Positions 8,309 to 16,996 of a stretch of DNA of 64,000 nucleotides are shown in pieces. The stretch is from VRUE01 sp963704505 (GTDB lineage: Bacteria > Actinomycetota > Thermoleophilia > Solirubrobacterales > 70-9). A program made the translations under genes and the position numbers. The stretch spans positions 2,170,001 to 2,234,000 of the forward strand of contig OY969912.1 of NCBI GenBank assembly GCA_963704505.1, given 5' to 3'. The notes below the pieces were generated by a model, which saw nothing but the letters and a program-made list of their open reading frames with translations, was not told where the DNA came from and did not search any database. Each line of letters begins with the position of its first letter. Within the stretch, counting starts at the first letter, position 1.

Positions 8309-9277
8309 GTGAAAGCCGCGGTCATCTACGAGAACGGCGCCCCTGACGTCCTCCGCTACGAGGACGTCCCGGACCCGGAGTGCCCCGACGGCTGCGTCCT
8401 GATCGAGGTCGAGGCGATCAGCATCGAGGGCGGCGACCTGCTCGCCCGCGCCGGCTCGCCGCCGCCGAGCACCCCCTACATCGTCGGCTATCTGTCGGCC
8501 GGGACGGTGGTGGAGGTCGGCGCCGGAGTCGAGAGCCCCACGGTCGGCACGAAGGTGGTCGCGCTCAACGCGAACGGCTCGCACGCCGCGATGCGCGCGG
8601 TGCCGGCGATCACGACCTGGCCGGTCCCGGAGGGGCTCGGCGCAGCCGCGGCGGCCTGCGTACCGGTCGCCTTCGGCACCGCCGAGGAGTGCCTCTTCCA
8701 CGCCGCCGGGCTCGAGGCGGGGCAGACCGTGCTGATCCACGCCGGCGCCGGTGGGGTCGGCATGGCCGCGATCCAGCTCGCCAAGCAGGCCGGCGCGACT
8801 GTCATCTCGACTGCCTCAAGCGACGAGAAACTCGAGCGACTGAAGGAGTTCGGACTCGACCACGGCATCAACTACGCGAACGAGAGCTTCGTCGAGCGGG
8901 TCAGCGAGCTCACCGAGGGCCGCGGCGCCGACCTCGTCCTCGACTCGATCGGCGGCAAGAACCTGGTCGACGGAGTCGAGGCGCTCGCCTACGGCGGGAC
9001 CCTGGTCAGCGTCGGCGTCGCCGCCAGGTCCGGCTCGGAGATCGAGGCGAAATCCCTCTGGGCGAAGAACAACACCCTGCGCGGCGTCTACCTCGGGGGC
9101 GCGCTGCTCGCCGAGTACCCGCGGGTCCACGGGATGATCGCCGGCCTGTTCGAGCGGATCGCCGCGGGCGACCTGCGGGTCGAGATCGACAGCAGCTTCC
9201 CGCTGGCCGAAGCCGCGGCAGCCCACGCTTACCTGGAGAGCCGCAAGGCCTTCGGGCGCGTCGTCCTTAAGCCCTGA
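8309..9277 (+). CDS. MDR-family NADPH-dependent quinone oxidoreductase-like protein
   Basis: 322 residues, GTG start at 8309 with GGAG 9 bases upstream (TAGGAG overlapping the ilvC stop), so probably co-transcribed with ilvC. It is a zinc-free medium-chain dehydrogenase: N-terminal GroES-like domain, then a nucleotide-binding motif HAGAGGVGMAAIQLAKQAGA (about residues 144-163) and DLVLDSIGGK. The usual structural zinc cysteines are absent, fitting the quinone reductase or enoyl reductase branch. The substrate is unknown. Confidence 0.85.
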   Translation: MKAAVIYENGAPDVLRYEDVPDPECPDGCVLIEVEAISIEGGDLLARAGSPPPSTPYIVGYLSAGTVVEVGAGVESPTVGTKVVALNANGSHAAMRAVPAITTWPVPEGLGAAAAACVPVAFGTAEECLFHAAGLEAGQTVLIHAGAGGVGMAAIQLAKQAGATVISTASSDEKLERLKEFGLDHGINYANESFVERVSELTEGRGADLVLDSIGGKNLVDGVEALAYGGTLVSVGVAARSGSEIEAKSLWAKNNTLRGVYLGGALLAEYPRVHGMIAGLFERIAAGDLRVEIDSSFPLAEAAAAHAYLESRKAFGRVVLKP

Positions 9278-9290
9278 CCGGAGGGCGCGG

Positions 9291-10880
9291 CTAGAGCGCC
9301 TGCAGCCTGGTCTTCTCGACCCGCGCCAGCTTCCGTTTGAGTCGCTGGTACTGCTTCTCCTGTGCCGGGGACCGTTCGTACCCCTGGTAGGCGAGGTTCG
9401 TCTTCTCCAGTGGGTCGGTCTTCAGGTCGTACATCTCCCACTGCGGCTTCTTCTTGTGTTCGACGTCGTGGTATTTGGCGATCTTCCATCGCTGCTCGCG
9501 GATGCTGACGATGTGGTTCGGCGGTTTCGGGTAGGGCCCGTTCTTCTGGCCGGACTGGAAGTCGTCGTAGGTGAAGACGACGTAGTCCTGGGTCGTCTTG
9601 CGTGGGCTGGGGTGGAGGACCAGCGAGGAGTAGTCCTTGCCCTCCCAGTTCGAACGGGCGCTCTTCGGCGCCGCGGCCAGGCTCGCGAGGGTCGGCAGGA
9701 AATCGACATGGGAGACGAGCGCGTCGGTCTGCACCGGCTGCGGGAAGAGCTTCGGATTGGAGTAGACGAGCGGCACCCGCGTCGCCTCCTCATAGACGTT
9801 GAAGTTCTTCTGGCGCATGCCGCCGTGGGTGAGGCCCATCTCGCCGTGGTCGGCGGTGCGGACGATCAGGGTGTCGTCGAGCAGGCCGGTTTCTTCGAGC
9901 TTGTCGAGGACGTTGACCAGGTAGCCGTCGGACGAGCGCATCAGGTTGCCGTAGAAGTTCAGGTAGTTCCGCTTCTGCTGTGGCGTTTTCGGTTTCCCGG
10001 TGAGGTTGAAGATCTTCAGGAACTGTTCCTGCACGGTGGGCTTGGTCGAGAGGTCTTCGCCGACCGTCTCCGGCAGGCCGATGTCGCCTTCGAGCCAGCT
10101 CTGGTCGTATTCGTCTTCTTCGAAGGATTCGTTCGGGTAGAAGAGGACGTCGTGGGGGTTGACCAGGGAGATCACCATGAAGAACGGCTGCTGCTGGGCC
10201 GCGGTCGAGCTCAGGTACTGCAACACGCCTTCGGCCTTGCCGCTGCCGGTCGAGTTCATGAAGCGGCCGTCGTTGTCGGTTTTGCCCCCGCCCGCCTCGG
10301 AGACGTCCTGGTTGGCGCCGGCGTCCGGCGGGTTCCAGCGTGAGAAGCCGTACTTTTCGAGGTCGGCCGGAGATGCTTCCTTGCCAGATTCGGGTTTGGA
10401 GCAGTGCCACTTGCCCTTGTAGACGACGTTGTAGCCGGCCGCCTTCATCACGGTCGCGGGGTTCTTGAGGCTGGCGGGAAGTTCGACCTGCGGGTATTCG
10501 GACGCCGGCATGTCTTCCTCGAGCGTGTATTTGACGCCGTGCTGGGCGGGGAAGTAGCCGCTCATCAGGGTCGAGCGTGCCGGCGAGCACATGCAGGCGT
10601 TCGTGAAGGCGCGCTCGAAGCTCAGTCCGTGGCGCCGCAGCCGGCGCATCCCTGGCAGGTTCTGGCGCAGCCAGTTGGGCGGGAAATGCTGGATCGCCCG
10701 TTCCTGATCCGTGATGAAGAGGATCACGTTCATCCCGGCGACCTTGTGGCTGCTCTTCTTGGAGGCGCCGAGCGCCCGCTCGACTCCGGCCCCCTGGGCC
10801 AGCAGCACGGCCGATGCGGCACCGGCCCCGGACGCCAGCAACTGCTTACGGGTCAGGCCGCGCTTCTCGTCTTGGTCCAT
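9291..10880 (-). CDS. Sulfatase (formylglycine-dependent), exported
   Basis: 529 residues from the ATG at 10880. An in-frame GTG three codons upstream exists, but the ATG sits 7 bases after TACGGT. The N-terminus (KRGLTRKQLLASGAGAASAVLLA) looks like an export signal of Tat type with RK in place of RR. The sulfatase signature CSPARSTLMSG puts the formylglycine precursor at Cys98. Metal ligands appear in FITDQER and in TADHGEMGLTHGG. It hydrolyses a sulfate ester (substrate unknown); phosphonate or phosphate ester activity is possible in this family. No formylglycine-generating enzyme is in the window. It converges on the MDR gene 13 bases away. Confidence 0.9.
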   Translation of the reverse strand: MDQDEKRGLTRKQLLASGAGAASAVLLAQGAGVERALGASKKSSHKVAGMNVILFITDQERAIQHFPPNWLRQNLPGMRRLRRHGLSFERAFTNACMCSPARSTLMSGYFPAQHGVKYTLEEDMPASEYPQVELPASLKNPATVMKAAGYNVVYKGKWHCSKPESGKEASPADLEKYGFSRWNPPDAGANQDVSEAGGGKTDNDGRFMNSTGSGKAEGVLQYLSSTAAQQQPFFMVISLVNPHDVLFYPNESFEEDEYDQSWLEGDIGLPETVGEDLSTKPTVQEQFLKIFNLTGKPKTPQQKRNYLNFYGNLMRSSDGYLVNVLDKLEETGLLDDTLIVRTADHGEMGLTHGGMRQKNFNVYEEATRVPLVYSNPKLFPQPVQTDALVSHVDFLPTLASLAAAPKSARSNWEGKDYSSLVLHPSPRKTTQDYVVFTYDDFQSGQKNGPYPKPPNHIVSIREQRWKIAKYHDVEHKKKPQWEMYDLKTDPLEKTNLAYQGYERSPAQEKQYQRLKRKLARVEKTRLQAL

Positions 10881-10887
10881 CCGTTCC

Positions 10888-10893
10888 ACCGTA
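10888..10893 (-). promoter_or_regulatory. Predicted -10 element for the sulfatase gene
   Basis: TACGGT on the minus strand, 7 bases before the ATG at 10880. Confidence 0.45.
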
Positions 10894-10919
10894 CTCGGGG
10901 GAACGGAGGGACTGGCCGA

Positions 10920-11354
10920 TCAGGCTCCGGGAGGAGCGTTGTCGCCGAAGCGGCTGGCCTCGCCCGGGGGAAGCTTGCCGTCGCGGCCGACGTAGCCGTC
11001 CTTGCCGCCGACGACGACGTAGACCGCGTCCTCGGAGTCGCTCGTGTTGCGGACCTTGCGCACGGTGGAGGCGTCGACCTTGGCGAGGCCGCCGGGGGAG
11101 AGGCGGTGGGCGGTGCCGTCGCCGAAAGTGATCTCGACTTCGCCGCTGTGAACGAAGTAGAGCTCCTCCTGCTCCTCGTGCAGATGGCTTCCGGTCTCAT
11201 ACGAGGGCGGCAGGACGATCGCGTTGACCCCGAAGGCCTCGACCCCGAGGCCCTTGCGGATCTTGCGGAAGCCCCAGCCCTCGCCGAGGTCGTCGAGGTT
11301 GGCGACGGCATAGCCCTCGCCCTTGGTGACGTTCGGCTGCTCGCTGTCGCTCAT
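10920..11354 (-). CDS. Small cupin-domain protein
   Basis: 144 residues, a single-domain cupin. The first cupin motif is GSHLHEEQEELYFVHSGEVE (about residues 56-75, two His and Glu metal ligands) and the second is around PGGLAKVDASTVRKVRN, where the usual second-motif His is not obvious. Proteins like this bind metals or small ligands; no reaction can be assigned. It lies between the sulfatase (same strand, 39 bases apart) and the divergent serC. Confidence 0.8.
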   Translation of the reverse strand: MSDSEQPNVTKGEGYAVANLDDLGEGWGFRKIRKGLGVEAFGVNAIVLPPSYETGSHLHEEQEELYFVHSGEVEITFGDGTAHRLSPGGLAKVDASTVRKVRNTSDSEDAVYVVVGGKDGYVGRDGKLPPGEASRFGDNAPPGA

Positions 11355-11360
11355 GACGCC

Positions 11361-11366
11361 AGCCTA
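11361..11366 (-). promoter_or_regulatory. Predicted -10 element for the cupin gene
   Basis: TAGGCT on the minus strand, 6 bases before the ATG at 11354. Confidence 0.45.
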
Positions 11367-11396
11367 TGCCACGCGCGACCGGAGACCGGAGGTCAA

Positions 11397-11402
11397 TAAC
11401 CT
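11397..11402 (+). promoter_or_regulatory. Predicted -10 element for serC
   Basis: TAACCT, 9 bases before the serC ATG at 11412; no Shine-Dalgarno in between. Confidence 0.4.
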
Positions 11403-11411
11403 GTCGCGTCG

Positions 11412-12554
11412 ATGACAGTCGAGACCGCCACCCAGATCCCGGCCGAGCTGAAGCCGAAGGACGGCCGCTTCGGCTGCGGCCCGTCCAAGGTGCGCCCCGA
11501 GGCGCTCGCCGCGCTCGCCGCTCGCAGCGACGTGATGGGGACCTCGCACCGCCAAAAGCCGGTGCGGGACCTGGTCTCCCGGATCCGTGACGGCCTCGGC
11601 GAGCTCTTCTCGCTTCCCGACGGCTACGAGGTCGTGCTCGGCAACGGGGGAACGACGGCCTTCTGGGAGGTCGCGACCGCCTGGCTGGTCAGCGAGCGGG
11701 CCCTCCACCTGACCTTCGGCGAGTTCTCGCAGAAGTTCGCCAAGGCGACCGCCGCGGCACCCTTCCTCTCCGACCCGATCGTGATCGAGGCCGACCCCGG
11801 CGACGCGCCGGACCCGACCGCCGACCCCGCCGCCGACGTGATCGCCTGGGCCCACAACGAGACCTCGACCGGGGTGATGGTCGACGTGGTCCGACCCGAC
11901 GGAGCCGGCGATGCCCTGGTCCTGGTCGACGCCACCTCCGGCGCCGGTGGCCTGCCGCTCGACGCGTCCCAGGCCGACGTCTACTACTTCGCCCCGCAGA
12001 AGGCCTTCGGCGCCGACGGCGGCCTCTGGCTGGCGGCGATGAGCCCGGCGGCGCTCGAGCGCGCCGAGCAGCTCGACGGCGCCGAGGGGCGTTGGCAGCC
12101 CGCCTTCCTGTCGCTGCCGACCGCGATCGAAAACTCCCGCAAGAGCCAGACCTACAACACGCCGGCGGTGGCGACGCTGCTGCTTCTGGCCGACCAGGTC
12201 GACTGGATGCTCGACGGCGGCGGCCTCGACGGGTGCGTCGCGCGCACCTCGGCCTCCTCCTCGCATCTCTACGGGTGGGCCGACGCGTCGGATGCGGCGA
12301 CCCCGTTCGTCGCCGACCCGGCGAAGCGCTCGCTGGTCGTCGGCACCATCGATTTCGACGAGGGCATCGACGCCGCCGCGCTCGCCGCGACCCTGCGCGC
12401 CAACGGCATTGTCGACGTCGAGCCCTACCGGAAGCTCGGGCGCAACCAGATGAGGGTCGGCATGTTCCCCGCGGTGGATGCCGCCGACGTCGAGGCGCTC
12501 ACCGCCTGTGTCGACTGGGTCATCGAGAACGGCGAGGGGGTCAGTTCGGAATGA
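11412..12554 (+). CDS. serC: Phosphoserine aminotransferase SerC
   Basis: 380 residues, PLP aminotransferase that turns 3-phosphohydroxypyruvate and glutamate into phosphoserine. The N-terminus (PAELKPKDGRFGCGPSKVRPE) and MGTSHRQKPVR match the actinobacterial SerC type. The PLP Lys is in YYFAPQKAFGADGG (about residue 198). Its stop overlaps the serA start as ATGA, so the two enzymes for phosphoserine from 3-phosphoglycerate are translationally coupled. serB is not in the window. Confidence 0.95.
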   Translation: MTVETATQIPAELKPKDGRFGCGPSKVRPEALAALAARSDVMGTSHRQKPVRDLVSRIRDGLGELFSLPDGYEVVLGNGGTTAFWEVATAWLVSERALHLTFGEFSQKFAKATAAAPFLSDPIVIEADPGDAPDPTADPAADVIAWAHNETSTGVMVDVVRPDGAGDALVLVDATSGAGGLPLDASQADVYYFAPQKAFGADGGLWLAAMSPAALERAEQLDGAEGRWQPAFLSLPTAIENSRKSQTYNTPAVATLLLLADQVDWMLDGGGLDGCVARTSASSSHLYGWADASDAATPFVADPAKRSLVVGTIDFDEGIDAAALAATLRANGIVDVEPYRKLGRNQMRVGMFPAVDAADVEALTACVDWVIENGEGVSSE

Positions 12555-14131
12555 AGGTCCTGGTCAAGGAGAAGATCGCCGATACGGGGGTCGACCTGCT
12601 GCGCGAGAACTTCGACGTCGAGCTCGGGCTCGAGATGTCCGACGAGGAGCTCGGCGAGGCGATCGCCGGCTACGACGCGATCCTGATCCGCTCGGCGACG
12701 CAGATGACCGCCGAGCTGATCGACCGTGCCGACAACTTGAAGGTGATCGGCCGCGCCGGGACCGGGGTCGACAACGTCGACATCGCTGCCGCGACCCGCC
12801 GCGGCGTGATCGTCGCCAACGCGCCGGAATCGAACTCGGTGGCCGCCGCCGAGCACACCCTGGCGCTGATGCTGGCTCTCTCCCGCAATGTCCCCCAGGC
12901 CCACGCCTCGCTGACCGGTGGCAAGTGGGAGCGGCCCAAGTTCAAGGGCACCGAGCTCTACGGCAAGACCCTTGGCGTGATCGGCTTCGGCCGGATCGGC
13001 CAGCTGGTCGCGAAACGCGCCCAGAGCTTCGACATGGAGGTCGTCGCCTTCGACAAATTCGTGTCCGCCGAGCGTTTCAAGGAGCTCGGGGTCGAGGGCG
13101 TCGAGGTACTTGAGGAGCTTCTCGGCCGCGCCGACATCGTCACCCTCCACACGCCGAAGACACCGGAGACGATCGGCCTCATCGACGCCGACGCGGTTGC
13201 TGCGATGAAGCAAGGGGCACGTGTAGTCAATTGCGCCCGCGGGGAGCTCGTCGACCTCGACGCCGTCCTCGCCGGCCTCGAGAGCGGCAAGCTGGGCGGG
13301 GCCGCGCTCGACGTCTTCCCCTCCGAGCCCTTCACCGAGCACCCGATCTTCGCCCGCGGCGACGTTGTCGTCACCCCACACCTCGGCGCCTCGACGGCGG
13401 AGGCGCAGGACCGGGCAGGGGTAGTCACCGCCGAGCAGGTGACCGCGGCCCTCACCGGCGGCGTCGTCACCAACGCGGTCAATATCGCCGCCGTCCGCCC
13501 CGAGGAAATGGAGGCGCTGGCGCCATTCGTGCCGCTCTGCGAAAAGCTCGGGCGTCTGGCGCAAGGCTTGGGGACGGGCTCCGTGGACCGGGTGGCGGTG
13601 GAATTCCGCGGCCGGATCGCCTCCTACGACACCCGCCTGCTCGGCATCGCCGTCCTGGTCGGGATCCTCTCGGGCAACACCGAGGAGCAGGTCAACCTGG
13701 TCAACGCCCCGCAGATGGCCGAGGAACGGGGAATCGAGCTGGTCGAGACCAAGGACAGCGGGACCGAGGACTTCAATGAGCTGATCACCGTGCGCCTCGG
13801 GGCCGGCGATGAGGCGGTCGAGGTCGCCGGTACCGGGGTCGGGCCCCGCAACGAGCCTTACCTGGTCTCGGTCTGGGGCGAGAGCTTCTACCTGCCCTTC
13901 GCCGACCACCTCGCCGTCCTTCGCTACGCGGACAGGCCGGGGATGATCGGCCGGGTGGGGACCGCCTTCGGCGAGGAGGGGGTCAACATCATCTCCGCCG
14001 CGGTCGGCGCCGAGGCGGGCGGCGACCGCGCCGTGATGGCCCTGACCACCGACGCTCCGGTCCGCGAGGACACAATCGGCAAGATCCTCGAGATCGACGG
14101 CTTTTCCGTCGGCCGCTCGGTGGATCTCTAG
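12551..14131 (+). CDS. serA: D-3-phosphoglycerate dehydrogenase SerA (long form with ACT domain)
   Basis: 526 residues, the long actinobacterial form. Start at ATG 12551 overlaps the serC stop by 4 bases; the frame is open further upstream only inside serC. The NAD-binding motif is GVIGFGRIGQLVAKRA (about residues 142-157), with catalytic-site segments NCARGELVD and TPHLGASTAEAQ. Residues of about 320-450 form the intervening substrate-binding-like domain, and the last 75 or so (VLRYADRPGMIGRVGTAFGE) an ACT domain, which in relatives senses serine. It catalyses the first step of serine synthesis. Confidence 0.97.
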   Translation: MKVLVKEKIADTGVDLLRENFDVELGLEMSDEELGEAIAGYDAILIRSATQMTAELIDRADNLKVIGRAGTGVDNVDIAAATRRGVIVANAPESNSVAAAEHTLALMLALSRNVPQAHASLTGGKWERPKFKGTELYGKTLGVIGFGRIGQLVAKRAQSFDMEVVAFDKFVSAERFKELGVEGVEVLEELLGRADIVTLHTPKTPETIGLIDADAVAAMKQGARVVNCARGELVDLDAVLAGLESGKLGGAALDVFPSEPFTEHPIFARGDVVVTPHLGASTAEAQDRAGVVTAEQVTAALTGGVVTNAVNIAAVRPEEMEALAPFVPLCEKLGRLAQGLGTGSVDRVAVEFRGRIASYDTRLLGIAVLVGILSGNTEEQVNLVNAPQMAEERGIELVETKDSGTEDFNELITVRLGAGDEAVEVAGTGVGPRNEPYLVSVWGESFYLPFADHLAVLRYADRPGMIGRVGTAFGEEGVNIISAAVGAEAGGDRAVMALTTDAPVREDTIGKILEIDGFSVGRSVDL

Positions 14132-14202
14132 CTCCTGCGCATCGTCGTCCCGGCTGGGTTGTTCAATTGATGAGCGCCCGGGCCCGGCCCGGCGCTGAAA
14201 CG

Positions 14203-14784
14203 ATGAAAAGGGCAATCTCGATCTGCTTCACGATCTTTCTGGCGATGGCCGGTTGGACACTGCCTGCCCACGCGGGCGGCATGGACTTCAAGGCCGGTGG
14301 CATCACCTACAACGTCCTCCTCGCCGGCGGCGCCGAGTCGAACCAGATGCGGATCACACTCTCCGCCGACGGGCGCTCCTACGTGATCGACTCGAGCGTG
14401 CCGCTCGAGGTGGGCGGCAACGTCTGCGAAAACCCGCCCGAAAACCAGAACGAGCTGATCTGTCAGGCGGTCCAGGTGAGCGCCTTCGAAGTGAACGCCG
14501 ACGGCGGCGACGACCGCGTCGTGGTCTCGCACCTGATCAGCGTCCCGGTGACGATGCGCGGCGGCAGCGGGGATGACGTCCTGGTCGGCGGCTCGGGCCC
14601 CGACAAGCTCAGCGGTGGCGAAGGCTCCGACAAGCTGGTCGGCCGCGACGGCGAAGACGTCCTGAGTGGGGGGGACGGTGCCGACACCCTGCTCGGCGGC
14701 AACGACAACGACAACCTCCACGGCGGCGCCGGCGTCGACATCCTGCTCGGCGGCCCCGGCGAAAACAGCGTCTTCCAGACCTGA
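14203..14784 (+). CDS. Small secreted RTX-type calcium-binding repeat protein
   Basis: 193 residues from the ATG at 14203, which places a good Sec signal peptide first (MKRAISICFTIFLAMAGWTL, cleavage after PAHA). ATG 14170 or TTG 14167 are in-frame alternatives. The C-terminal half is a run of nonapeptide-like repeats of the GGxGxDxLxGG type (GGSGDDVLVGG, GGEGSDKLVG, GGDGADTLLGG, GGAGVDILLGG), which form a calcium-binding beta-roll in known RTX proteins. The N-terminal half, with two Cys, is not recognised. It lies 35-70 bases after serA and converges on the MFS gene. Confidence 0.8.
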   Translation: MKRAISICFTIFLAMAGWTLPAHAGGMDFKAGGITYNVLLAGGAESNQMRITLSADGRSYVIDSSVPLEVGGNVCENPPENQNELICQAVQVSAFEVNADGGDDRVVVSHLISVPVTMRGGSGDDVLVGGSGPDKLSGGEGSDKLVGRDGEDVLSGGDGADTLLGGNDNDNLHGGAGVDILLGGPGENSVFQT

Positions 14785-14794
14785 GCGCCCGCCT

Positions 14795-16228
14795 CTAACC
14801 AGTGGCCTGCGCGGCGCCCTTGCGACCGAACAGCCGGCCGCCGACGAAGAGGACGACGACCAGGAAGCCGAGCAGGGAGAGGCCGGCATCGAGCAGGAAG
14901 GCCGAATGGATGCCGTCGGCAAAGGGCGGGATCGCCGAGGAGAAGACCGTGGTGGTCAGTCCCAGGCCGATCGAGCCGCCGGCGATCTGGAACATGTAGA
15001 CGATGCCGCCGGCGAGGCTGGTCTGGGACTCGTCGACCGAGGTGACGCCCGCCGTGGTCGCCGTCGGGTAGAAGCTGCCGACCCCGAGCCCGAGGATGAC
15101 CATCCCGACGATCAGCGAGTCATAGCCGGAGTTCACGTCCACCATCGAGAACAAAAACGGGGCGATGGTGATGCAGGCGGCTCCGAAGATCGCCAGCGGC
15201 TTGGCTCCGAGGCGGTTGTAGAGGGGACCGGAGACGAATGAGACGATCGCGAAGGTGGCGAGGAAGGGCAGGATCCCGACCCCGGCTTCCAGCGGCGAGT
15301 AGCCGAGCTGTTTCTGCATGAACTGGGGCAGGTAGAGCAACGAGGCGAAGAAGGTCGCGGACATGAAGAGGATCGCCAGGCAGGAGGCGCGGAAGCTCTC
15401 GTTTCGCATCACCTCGCGGGGGATGAGGGCGTGGCTCCCGGCGCGGCGCTCGATCGGCACGAAAGCGACGATCAACGCCGCGGCGAGGACGAGCAGGCCG
15501 ATCACCCGCGGATCGCTCCAGCCCCAATCGGCCACCTGGTCGAGCGCGATCAGCAGCGAGACGAGCCCCACGGAGATCGCCGCGATCCCCGGGTAGTCGA
15601 TGCGCTGATCGCCCGGCTCCGGCTCTTTGACCTTGACCAGGAAATAGGTGACCACGACGGCGAAGATCGCGATCGGGACGTTGAGGAAGAAGATCCAGCG
15701 CCAGCTCAGGGCGTCGGTGAGCACCCCTCCGATCAGCGGCCCCATCGCGTTGCCGAGGCCGGCGGAGCCGAGGATGATGCCGCCGGCCAGGCCGGCGCGG
15801 TCCTCCGGCAGGATCGCGAAGGTCATGCCGAGGATCGCCGGCCACATCAGCGCCCCTCCGATCCCCATCAGCACCCGGGCGCCGATCAGCCAGGTCTCGG
15901 TCTGAGCGGCCCCGCCGAGGGCCGACATCGCCGCGAAGATCCCGGCGCCGAGGAAGAAGGCGCGGCGCCGCCCGAACATGTCGGCGAGCCGGCCGCCGGT
16001 GACGATCATCACCCCGAAGGTGAGCGCGTAGGCGTTGACCACCCACTGGATCGTGTTGATGTTCGTGTCGAAGTCCTTCTCCATCGTCGGCAGGGCGACG
16101 TTGATCGCGGAGAAGTCGTTGGCGATCACGATCACGGCGACGGCCATCGCCATCAGGGCCAGCCAGGTCGCGCGCGTGATCTGGGTGGCCGGCGGCGATT
16201 CCGCGCTGTTGCTGGGCGCCTCTCGCAT
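14795..16228 (-). CDS. MFS transporter, DHA2 (14-helix) drug-efflux-type
   Basis: 477 residues with about 14 hydrophobic segments. Motif A is in GGRLADMFGRRRAF (about residues 78-91) and motif C is the glycine-rich stretch LGSAGLGNAMGPLIGGVL. This matches EmrB/QacA-type proton-driven exporters; substrate unknown. It begins just after the DUF4337-type gene on the same strand. A TAGGGT hexamer built on that gene's stop codon is 12 bases upstream of the ATG. Confidence 0.88.
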   Translation of the reverse strand: MREAPSNSAESPPATQITRATWLALMAMAVAVIVIANDFSAINVALPTMEKDFDTNINTIQWVVNAYALTFGVMIVTGGRLADMFGRRRAFFLGAGIFAAMSALGGAAQTETWLIGARVLMGIGGALMWPAILGMTFAILPEDRAGLAGGIILGSAGLGNAMGPLIGGVLTDALSWRWIFFLNVPIAIFAVVVTYFLVKVKEPEPGDQRIDYPGIAAISVGLVSLLIALDQVADWGWSDPRVIGLLVLAAALIVAFVPIERRAGSHALIPREVMRNESFRASCLAILFMSATFFASLLYLPQFMQKQLGYSPLEAGVGILPFLATFAIVSFVSGPLYNRLGAKPLAIFGAACITIAPFLFSMVDVNSGYDSLIVGMVILGLGVGSFYPTATTAGVTSVDESQTSLAGGIVYMFQIAGGSIGLGLTTTVFSSAIPPFADGIHSAFLLDAGLSLLGFLVVVLFVGGRLFGRKGAAQATG

Positions 16229-16240
16229 CCTCAGCTCCGC

Positions 16241-16246
16241 ACCCTA
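16241..16246 (-). promoter_or_regulatory. Possible -10 element for the MFS gene, overlapping upstream stop codon
   Basis: TAGGGT on the minus strand; its TAG is the stop of the DUF4337-type gene. The gap to the MFS ATG is 12 bases, longer than in the other cases, so the 5' leader would be only a few bases. Confidence 0.3.
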
Positions 16247-16816
16247 GGCAAGCAATCCGACGACCAGCAGGGCAACACCGGCGGTGGCCGCCGCACCGCC
16301 GGCGCCGAGCAGCCAGCGGCGCCGGGCGATGATCGAGACCGAGGCGAGGACGATGCCGACCTGAAGGCCGACCTCGGCGAGCTCGTAGAGGACGTGCTGG
16401 GTATTGGCGTGGTCGGTGTCGTCTTCGTGGCCTTCGATCTCGCTCTCGAGGTGGGCATCGACGGGCACCAGCTCCTTTTGGATCCGGGCCTCGTGGATCT
16501 GCGCCTGGGCCGCGGCCTCCTGCTCTGAGGGTGTCCCTTCCCCGAGCACCCTGAGCAGCACCGAGTTGCCGTCAGCGATGTCGATCCTCACCTGGTTTCC
16601 CTCGAGCCGGGCGCTTGCCTCGGCGCGATGGGTCTCGCCCGTGATCACCTCTTTCACGGCCTCGTTCGAGAGGAACGTGGCGATCGCCAGAAATGCCGCC
16701 ATCACGGCGACCACCATCGCCGCGTTGCGTCCGTGGTGGGGACCGGCGGCCGGCTCCTCGCCATTGGCGACTCGCTGGCCCTCCTCGAAGCGCTCATAGG
16801 ATTTGTGGGCCTCCAC
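16244..16816 (-). CDS. DUF4337-type membrane protein
   Basis: 190 residues, GTG start at 16816. One hydrophobic helix near residues 32-48 (AAMVVAVMAAFLAIATF), a polar middle that would lie outside the membrane, and two helices near the C-terminus (VGLQVGIVLASVSIIARRRW and AATAGVALLVVGLLA). The order resembles DUF4337 proteins, whose function is unknown. It is divergent from the leuA leader: the GTG at 16816 is about 50 bases from the leader-peptide ATG. Confidence 0.65.
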   Translation of the reverse strand: MEAHKSYERFEEGQRVANGEEPAAGPHHGRNAAMVVAVMAAFLAIATFLSNEAVKEVITGETHRAEASARLEGNQVRIDIADGNSVLLRVLGEGTPSEQEAAAQAQIHEARIQKELVPVDAHLESEIEGHEDDTDHANTQHVLYELAEVGLQVGIVLASVSIIARRRWLLGAGGAAATAGVALLVVGLLA

Positions 16817-16854
16817 GACCCCGAGTTCCTAGCACCTGGCGGGATGTCATGCGC

Positions 16855-16860
16855 TACCCT
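16855..16860 (+). promoter_or_regulatory. Predicted -10 element for the leuA leader transcript
   Basis: TACCCT, 9 bases before the ATG of the leader peptide. It would place the transcript start at or within a few bases of that ATG. Confidence 0.5.
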
Positions 16861-16869
16861 GGGACGCGA

Positions 16870-16929
16870 ATGACGTACCGGCACGCCAGCCTCGCGCTTC
16901 TCCTTCTCCTCCCCCTCCGGGGGGAATAG
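16870..16929 (+). CDS. leuL: leuA leader peptide (Leu-rich)
   Basis: A 19-residue open frame, MTYRHASLALLLLLPLRGE, with seven leucines, five consecutive (codons 10-14: CTT CTC CTT CTC CTC). It ends 67 bases before leuA. A run of codons for the end product before the first gene of the pathway is the hallmark of ribosome-mediated attenuation, and leuA leader peptides are established in actinobacteria. Codons 10-13 are complementary to the leuA ribosome binding site (separate entry). No Shine-Dalgarno is seen, so the peptide is probably translated from a leaderless mRNA. Confidence 0.85.
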   Translation: MTYRHASLALLLLLPLRGE

Positions 16930-16990
16930 CGCTGGGCGGCGCGATAGCCGCGAGAGACAAGGTCATTCGAGCAAAGCCGAGAAGGAGGAG
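16897..16990 (+). promoter_or_regulatory. leuA translational attenuator: leader Leu codons pair with leuA Shine-Dalgarno
   Basis: Bases 16897-16908 (CTTCTCCTTCTC, exactly Leu codons 10-13) can pair with 16979-16990 (GAGAAGGAGGAG, the leuA Shine-Dalgarno region) over 12 bp with one G-U. A short hairpin TCCCCC/GGGGGA (16910-16915 and 16920-16925) lies over the end of the leader frame. Inference: when leucyl-tRNA is scarce a ribosome stalled on the Leu codons keeps the leuA binding site free; otherwise the duplex hides it. Confidence 0.75.
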
Positions 16991-16996
16991 GTTCCA

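Noticed and set aside
16693..16929. A longer frame ending with the leuA leader peptide
   Set aside because: Its upstream part is antisense to the DUF4337-type gene; only the last 19 codons after the TACCCT hexamer make a sensible peptide.
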